IMG/VR virus record: IMGVR_UViG_3300007276_000043
Coordinates: 1 to 64,000 of that record
Source: a virus
Length of the DNA stretch: 64,000 nt
Strand: one strand, 5' to 3'
Shown: piece by piece, positions 61,501-64,000 of the stretch
Numbering within the stretch: the stretch's first letter is position 1
Layout: each line of letters opens with the position of its first letter
Made by a program: the position numbers and the translations under genes
Notes under the pieces: generated by a model
Database searches by the model: none
What the model was told of the DNA's origin: nothing
Seen by the model: only the letters and a program-made list of their open reading frames with translations

Positions 61501-62515
61501 TAGAAGAAGAAAGGGCTCCAGCACCATAGGAATATTGGTTTTGTAAAATACCATAATCTGTTTTACCTGGGTTTATTATATCGAGAACATTTTTGTCCCA
61601 ACCATACCACTTAGACGCTCTTTCGTTTGTAGTGTCAATCGCTTGAGTGTTCCAATTTCTATAGGCATCCATAGTCCAAACACTTTGAGACACTTCTGCT
61701 CCAAAGCCATTATCAACTTGATCAATTGGGGTCCTGTTTGATCTATTATCTCGCCAAGGAAATGTGAATGTTGTTCTTTGTCTCACATAATTCTTATATG
61801 TGTGAAGCTGTGGGGGATAAACTGTTTCTCCGTAAGTCATAATCTCAAAGATATCAAGAGGGCTTTTCCCTCCAAGCAGGGCTCCATTTAAATAAAGTTC
61901 TTTTGCATCTTCATACAAGTCTGGGGTTATATTGACTAAACCCAATTCTTCGTTTAATTGTGCATTATTAAATTGAGAAATTGCATTTCCGAGTGGGGCT
62001 GCTATGCTTACTCTTTTTGTCCCTTTTTCTGTGATTGTAGAGCCATAAACAACAACAGGTTTAAACTTTGAAAGCACAGGAGTTTCAGAAAATTTTAAAA
62101 TAGGACCATATTTTGCTTTCTGTGATCTTGTTTTGCTGTTTCTTGTAAAAGTAAATTCTGGTCCTGGTTCTTGGACAATTGTTAAGATATTTTCTTTGAC
62201 TTGTCTACGAGTAAGTGGATTTTGACCAACTCTTATTTGTCTCCAGGTTGGAAAACCATATGGTCCATTTCTATGAAGCATAAGAGCGGGGAAGAATGAT
62301 GCTGTTGTTGGTAAATGATGTGAAAAAATAAAATTTTTATAATTTGATAAAACAGCATTAGATTCTAGTGTCTCTGGTATGCCGATTATATTTTGCTCTT
62401 TATCAATAGAAGCACCACTTGTGAGTGTTTCGGATAGATCTTCAACTATATCCCAACCCACGGGTTCATATATAAATGTATTTAATCCGACAAAATCTTG
62501 ATAATATTTAGCCAT
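58502..62515 (-). CDS. Giant virion protein of unknown role
   Basis: A 1,337-residue protein starting MAKYYQDFVGLNTFIYEPVG. Early conserved-looking stretches are FFPALMLHRNGPYGFPTWRQ and IRVGQNPLTRRQVKENILT. The body is strand-rich with many Tyr, Ser and Asn; the last 120 residues are an Ala/Gly-rich linker (VPGKAGLAAIATGPTGAPAG) and a short helical end. No signature for an enzyme or known tail part was found. GGAGA lies five bases before ATG. It is the second largest gene in the window. Confidence 0.6.
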   Translation of the reverse strand: MAKYYQDFVGLNTFIYEPVGWDIVEDLSETLTSGASIDKEQNIIGIPETLESNAVLSNYKNFIFSHHLPTTASFFPALMLHRNGPYGFPTWRQIRVGQNPLTRRQVKENILTIVQEPGPEFTFTRNSKTRSQKAKYGPILKFSETPVLSKFKPVVVYGSTITEKGTKRVSIAAPLGNAISQFNNAQLNEELGLVNITPDLYEDAKELYLNGALLGGKSPLDIFEIMTYGETVYPPQLHTYKNYVRQRTTFTFPWRDNRSNRTPIDQVDNGFGAEVSQSVWTMDAYRNWNTQAIDTTNERASKWYGWDKNVLDIINPGKTDYGILQNQYSYGAGALSSSTAFNFLDLYLRPAPIYNRKHTITPLSSAVNINGMEVEGVNSGSLFSDLDADYSVPSGEAKWEAGSQSGKNPFYDSYGDFIQGPRQLGKDHTIIPEFRISNHVSFYETKSPIDENLNIFELNGGLSSTTGSNEDNFYQIYSNSDFMKNFEMVLNDNESMGEPLKITLKCKAIKKLLPYEGFYPQQRTVQIAQQFFTSYSASLAASGSGTGGFAGGPAKITFQNILAPLFAPGIMYNSIKSGVAVDYPLINGSLKESGSANKRVFVSGSDYYCSYSGSLASNENRYSINNGEGLIFDKRIPFEAIIKPETLQGVELFCNEPDIIANHSSSATLNSVAGDRLYTLMTHNFLSETSNFFLQNKNYTTFFSKPSNELKQFEAGKDYMMRVKMYKTTSDAQISNVSGGVGSKYFTAPQYSADSTENFTMYSRPTAFGPPSLIEAQGVGYTGGSVVFASETQIGNKSSKGENYPFTPPYYHGQAWADIKFTPTEDGIYTAKDIQRSASITYYRYVDPNTDTGEDIFDIPAGSPKKIESAYAQNYAYNANALQLSASVNLLSIERDQSGDLNEETARLVIQSKWESPMLNFAHLSSKTSVTLPLNASQSVPRGMWHQYGRIEEDQAKGVFLQIEDIDSNWLTNILEKDTGNIRSLADQLDFSTKPKRMGEVANEKVIKEAVVAVPFIEAEGLRKYFHIPRKDITNAILSNNGTGDSVTNMVNKMRDYVFPPSMDFLATESIEPFAMYIFEFSQTLSKQDLADIWQGLYPSITSKFEAVRSEISHPLLAQELLGGGATVLQQPGGKVLDTSDKGTPLPSKIRWMVFKVKQRATTNYWRSVVGTEGDKLQEVPRNTFNWPYDFFSLVELAKLDAEVAIGQFEPGGLKTLVKPQGKIAEAAVPVSEALTEEAQSSVSAGVPGKAGLAAIATGPTGAPAGTAIGVGATGAGTLGSAGISANPSDPYSQVAISPDQLGLLCSELRALRDVIGRSNMSDLHRQQLSDCIKSGS

Positions 62516-62516
62516 T

Positions 62517-64000
62517 CTATTCTCCGAAAATCTCTGAAGCGGTTGGGAAGTTTATCGCTGGAACAAAACCAGAATCCCCTCCTATAATTACTGACGAACT
62601 CAAAATTCCATCTCTTGGCGAATAACCATATATTCTTTGGTTTCCACTTGTAACTGAATAATTATTACCTAATGAGGAAGTTACCCAACCATATTGGAAG
62701 TCAGATTGGGGTATTGGTGAGTTCACAAAAGCATTATCAAAATTATCCGTAAGGACCGGGGATAACACCGTTGAGTTATCCGCTGGTATTTTTCTTCCGT
62801 TTCTTTGAATCTTATGAAAATTAGGAACAACGACATAACTTTCAGCAACAGGATTAGCGTGTTGCGAATCTGCTCCAAACTGACCGCAGTGTCTTCTTAA
62901 AAGTGTTTGTAAGCCTTCACGATAGTTGTTTTGACTGTTCATTCGGATTGTACCGGCTTCGCCACTTCCAGAAGAACGAACAGTATAGTTTCTATAATTT
63001 AAATTATTATATACTGAGTATTCTCTCGCATAAACATCAAGGTATCCGAGGGAATTTACTTCGATACCGCCGGGTGCGGAAAATCGTGAAGTAATGATTG
63101 TGTTTGTAACCGACGATGTAATGACGGCATTAACTACATCTAAGGCACTTCTTGTATCTCCACCTGTTGAGGAGCCACCATCGACAGCCACAAATGTTCT
63201 ATAACTGTTTCCGGGGTCTGGGACAGGGGTATAGCCAGAAGCTTGAATTTCAAGCAAAGAATCGCCAGTGCTAGATGTGATTCCTATTGTCGCCTTACCA
63301 ACAGAAGGAACATCGGCATAGATATTAAAAGAATAATTTGTATTAAAGTAAGAGTCTGCTTGAATAGCACCGGTAACATTTGCAAAAAATTCAGCATTAG
63401 AGGAGCCAGTTAATATAGCATTTGAACCGGGAGTTACTCCCCCACCAAGTTCTATTTCAATTATAACAGATGCTCCTGCAACATTTGCGATTCTCAATCG
63501 GTCTGCATCAACAACGGAAGAACTTGTTTCTATAATAAAAGATCCGCTGTGTAATACTTCTGTTGTTGGTACGACTACTAACGAACCTGTGTCTGGTTGC
63601 CTGTTATTTTGATAAACACCAAAAACATTCCCCGAAACAAATGGTGCTTGTCCAAATAAGGACATTGGGTGTGTTGTTTCTGGTAGGATTGAGCCAATTG
63701 AAGTCGGTAGATAAAGAGACTGTTCTGGGTTCTTGACCAAATATAGGTTGTTTTCGTGCTTTCCGAAGCTTTGAACAATTTCGTGATTTTCTTTGTAGTT
63801 TCCGTGAGTAAAGAAAGGACTTCCGCCAGTATTTGTTTTAATATTTTTAATATTAACTGGTCTTTTTGCTCTTTCTTCTCGATAGTATGTTGCACCTTTT
63901 CTTGCAGGGTCGGGATATGGGCTACCATAGTCTGCCCCTACGAACCCAAAAGCACCGTCAGATCCAGTATATTCACTGAATAATATTTGCCATGCTTCTT
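62517..64000 (-). CDS. Unknown virion protein, 5' part cut by window edge
   Basis: The frame runs without a stop from the right edge to TAG at 62517, giving about 493 visible residues, so the true start lies outside. The part nearest the edge reads YTGSDGAFGFVGADYGSPYP and KTNTGGSPFFTHGNYKENHE. The middle is Ser/Thr/Val-rich and strand-forming (GGVTPGSNAILTGSSNAEFF). It precedes the 1,337-residue gene by a single base. Probably a structural protein of the same tail or head set. Confidence 0.6.
   Translation of the reverse strand, partial: EAWQILFSEYTGSDGAFGFVGADYGSPYPDPARKGATYYREERAKRPVNIKNIKTNTGGSPFFTHGNYKENHEIVQSFGKHENNLYLVKNPEQSLYLPTSIGSILPETTHPMSLFGQAPFVSGNVFGVYQNNRQPDTGSLVVVPTTEVLHSGSFIIETSSSVVDADRLRIANVAGASVIIEIELGGGVTPGSNAILTGSSNAEFFANVTGAIQADSYFNTNYSFNIYADVPSVGKATIGITSSTGDSLLEIQASGYTPVPDPGNSYRTFVAVDGGSSTGGDTRSALDVVNAVITSSVTNTIITSRFSAPGGIEVNSLGYLDVYAREYSVYNNLNYRNYTVRSSGSGEAGTIRMNSQNNYREGLQTLLRRHCGQFGADSQHANPVAESYVVVPNFHKIQRNGRKIPADNSTVLSPVLTDNFDNAFVNSPIPQSDFQYGWVTSSLGNNYSVTSGNQRIYGYSPRDGILSSSVIIGGDSGFVPAINFPTASEIFGE

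Noticed and set aside
63578-63928. A minus-strand frame of 116 codons near the right edge
   Set aside because: It overlaps the longer open frame that runs off the window and has no start signal; composition looks like a shadow.

Overview
The window is 64 kb of a tailed-phage genome, and every supported gene lies on the minus strand, so transcription runs from right to left. The virion genes match the T4 superfamily of contractile-tailed phages, judged by motif and gene order: terminase large subunit, portal, prohead protease, scaffold, major capsid protein, neck proteins, sheath, tail tube, gp26/gp51-like chaperone, tape measure and a LysM/gp53-like baseplate protein. The DNA looks A+T-rich by eye. 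A family A DNA polymerase, a phage ribosomal protein S21 and an ATP-type PEP carboxykinase recall large aquatic myoviruses. The host cannot be named from the sequence. I saw no tRNA, integrase, insertion sequence or CRISPR.

Layout in transcription order. (1) 64.0-49.4 kb holds large virion proteins of unknown role, including two paralogous pairs. (2) 49.4-41.7 kb is a replication and metabolism block: RuvC-like resolvase, three small proteins with a shared N-terminal tag (one a nucleotidyltransferase), primase, PEP carboxykinase, and a fused Mre11/Rad50-type nuclease. (3) 41.7-39.4 kb is a run of small membrane and coiled-coil proteins that looks like a lysis-type cassette. (4) 39.3-31.7 kb is the packaging and prohead module, ending with protease, a 140-aa protein and S21. 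(5) 31.7-22.2 kb is an array of fibre or decoration-like proteins placed between protease and scaffold, which are adjacent in T4. (6) 22.1-0.8 kb holds scaffold, capsid, neck, sheath, tube, chaperone, tape measure and baseplate genes. (7) At the left edge is a family A DNA polymerase cut by the window end.

Regulation can be read in part. An octamer, ACTATTTA in mRNA sense, lies 16-46 nt upstream of ten start codons, with two one- or two-base variants at other starts. Several copies directly follow intrinsic terminators, so it is a strong candidate for the phage's own late promoter. Three sites instead match host sigma-70 promoters (TTGACA and TATAAT, 16-17 bp apart); they precede the resolvase, the primase operon and a small membrane-protein gene. 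Many genes are coupled by ATGA or TAATG overlaps.

Most worth a second look are: the PEP carboxykinase coupled to primase; a likely +1/-2 programmed frameshift on a seven-T run making the tail assembly chaperone; the candidate late promoter; two families of N-terminal tags that resemble T4 capsid-targeting sequences, one of them on a nucleotidyltransferase; and the modular array of decoration-like proteins sharing one C-terminal domain.
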